Shown piece by piece: positions 63,037-64,000 of a DNA stretch of 64,000 nt. Origin of the DNA: Mycolicibacterium psychrotolerans. Lineage in GTDB: Bacteria; Actinomycetota; Actinomycetes; Mycobacteriales; Mycobacteriaceae. The DNA lies in the NCBI RefSeq assembly GCF_010729305.1, contig NZ_AP022574.1:4588001-4652000 (forward strand), written 5' to 3'. Below the pieces are notes generated by a model, which was given only the letters and a program-made list of their open reading frames with translations, had not been told where the DNA came from and searched no databases. How positions within the stretch are numbered: the stretch's first letter is position 1; each line of letters begins with the position of its first letter. Both the position numbers and the translations under genes were made by a program.

Positions 63037-64000
63037 ATGAGTCAGCGCCGGTCGTTGCGGGCAGCCGCGGTCCTGCTGTGCGCGGCGGTGCTCGTCAGCG
63101 CCGGCTGCGCACGGTTCGATTCGGCGCAGTCGCAGCCGTTCACGACCGAGCCGCAGATGGCGCCGGGGCCGACCTCCACGCCGCCTCCCCCGCCTCCGCT
63201 GCCTGCCCAGCCGTTCCCCAAGCAGTGCCCCGCGCCCGGGGTCATGCAGGGCTGCCTGGACAGCACCAGCGGACTGATCATGCTGCCCGACAGCCAGTCC
63301 GCGCTGGTGGCCGAGCGGGTCACCGGCGCGGTCAAGCAGGTCGCCACCAAGGCCGAACCGTTCGTCAAGATGACGCTTCCGGTCGACGGCAGCGGCGACG
63401 GCGGTCTGATGGACATCGTGCAGTCCCCGACCTACGCGCAGGACCGGCTGATGTACGCCTACGTCAGCACCCCGTCCGACAACCGGGTGATCAGGATCGC
63501 CGACGGCGACATCCCCAAGCCGATCCTGACCGGCATCCCCAAGGGCGCCACCGGCAACACCGGCGCGCTGGTCTTCACCAGTCCGACCACGCTGATGGTC
63601 CAGACCGGCGACGCGGGCGATCCGGCCCTGGCCGCCGATCCGGGGTCGTTGGCGGGCAAGCTGCTGCGCATCGAGCAGCCGACGACGGTCAACCAGGCAC
63701 CGACGACGACCGCACTGTCGGGCCTCGGTCCGGGTGGCGGCATGTGCATCGATCCGTCCGACGAGTCGCTCTACGTCACCGACCGGACGCCGACCGCCGA
63801 CCGGTTGCAGCGCATCGCCAAGGACTCCAAGGTGTCGACGGTGTGGACGTGGCCCGACCGGCCGGGGGTGGCGGGCTGCGCGGCGCTCGACGGCACGGTG
63901 CTGGTCAACCTCGTCAACACCAAGCAGACCGTCGCGGTGCGCATGGCGCCCGACACCGGCGCGGTCACCGGGGAGCCGGAGGTGGTCCGTCAGGACCAGC
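63037..64000 (+). CDS. lppZ: LppZ-like lipoprotein, sugar-dehydrogenase fold (3' end beyond window)
   Basis: This is the N-terminal 321 residues of a lipoprotein. The signal peptide ends with lipobox LVSAGC (Cys24 lipidated), followed by a proline-rich linker (TSTPPPPPPLPAQ). A beta-propeller related to soluble glucose/sorbosone dehydrogenases comes next (GGLMDIVQSPTYAQDRLMYA, VQTGDAGDPALAADPGSLAGKLLRI). A cysteine pair occurs near QCPAPGVMQGC. The ATG at 63037 is the start. The window ends before the stop codon. It corresponds by order to Rv3006. Confidence 0.88.
   Translation, partial: MSQRRSLRAAAVLLCAAVLVSAGCARFDSAQSQPFTTEPQMAPGPTSTPPPPPPLPAQPFPKQCPAPGVMQGCLDSTSGLIMLPDSQSALVAERVTGAVKQVATKAEPFVKMTLPVDGSGDGGLMDIVQSPTYAQDRLMYAYVSTPSDNRVIRIADGDIPKPILTGIPKGATGNTGALVFTSPTTLMVQTGDAGDPALAADPGSLAGKLLRIEQPTTVNQAPTTTALSGLGPGGGMCIDPSDESLYVTDRTPTADRLQRIAKDSKVSTVWTWPDRPGVAGCAALDGTVLVNLVNTKQTVAVRMAPDTGAVTGEPEVVRQDQ

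Overview
The window is chromosomal DNA from a mycobacterium, most likely a fast grower (Mycolicibacterium type). The evidence is high GC with frequent GTG starts, gene order that follows the Mycobacterium tuberculosis Rv2915c-Rv3006 interval as I remember it, and genus-typical proteins: SepIVA, HupB with a lysine-rich tail, FbiD, the two-domain MutT1, an LppZ-like lipoprotein and a Cfp6-like protein. No insertion sequence, prophage, CRISPR array or rRNA was seen. Gene content is almost entirely housekeeping, and no gap exceeds about 260 bases.

Layout. 1-10.5 kb holds an amidohydrolase (cut by the left edge), ffh, an orphan molybdopterin oxidoreductase, the nitrogen-sensing operon amt-glnB-glnD with GlnR-like boxes upstream, and ftsY. 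10.5-20.8 kb holds a type 2 isopentenyl-diphosphate isomerase, then smc, acylphosphatase, an OsmC protein, mutM, rnc, a DUF177 protein, sepIVA, a hemerythrin-like protein, coaD and rsmD. 20.8-26.8 kb holds pyruvate carboxylase, a VKOR/DsbA oxidative-folding pair and a lipase/esterase. 27-30.2 kb holds an aldo/keto reductase followed by a small accessory cassette (four-helix membrane protein, PepSY-TM protein, small secreted protein). 30.2-41 kb holds an HNH-like exported protein, recG, a DAK2/FakA-like kinase, rpmB, ung, thiL, an Lrp-type ligand domain, a DUF3515 protein, ddlA, a cystathionine-type PLP enzyme and gpsA. 41-45.7 kb holds fbiD, ppk1, mutT1 and hupB. 45.9-61.7 kb is a branched-chain amino acid region: leuCD with the divergent IclR regulator leuR, leuB-serA and ilvBNC. 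It also contains tRNA-Gln, tRNA-Glu, gltX, an FAH-family protein, an MFS transporter, a YrhK-like membrane protein, an FAD oxidoreductase and wrbA. The right end holds cfp6-like, doxX-like and lppZ-like (partial) genes.

How the genes work together. Ammonium import (Amt), the PII sensor (GlnB) and its modifying enzyme (GlnD) form one operon under a probable GlnR promoter. LeuC/LeuD/LeuB and IlvB/N/C are most of the leucine/valine/isoleucine pathway. Regulation is visible in the DNA: an inverted repeat spans the leuC/leuR start codons, and a classical-looking attenuator with a branched-chain-rich leader peptide precedes ilvB. GltX lies beside the two tRNAs a non-discriminating GluRS is expected to charge. 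Convergent gene pairs are often separated by strong hairpins or by a short repeated element found at 11.6, 16.0 and 37.8 kb.

The best candidates for something less described are the 27.8-30.2 kb cassette, the dispersed intergenic repeat, and three genes (rsmD, mutT1, the YrhK-like gene) whose conserved N-termini extend beyond any ATG/GTG/TTG codon.
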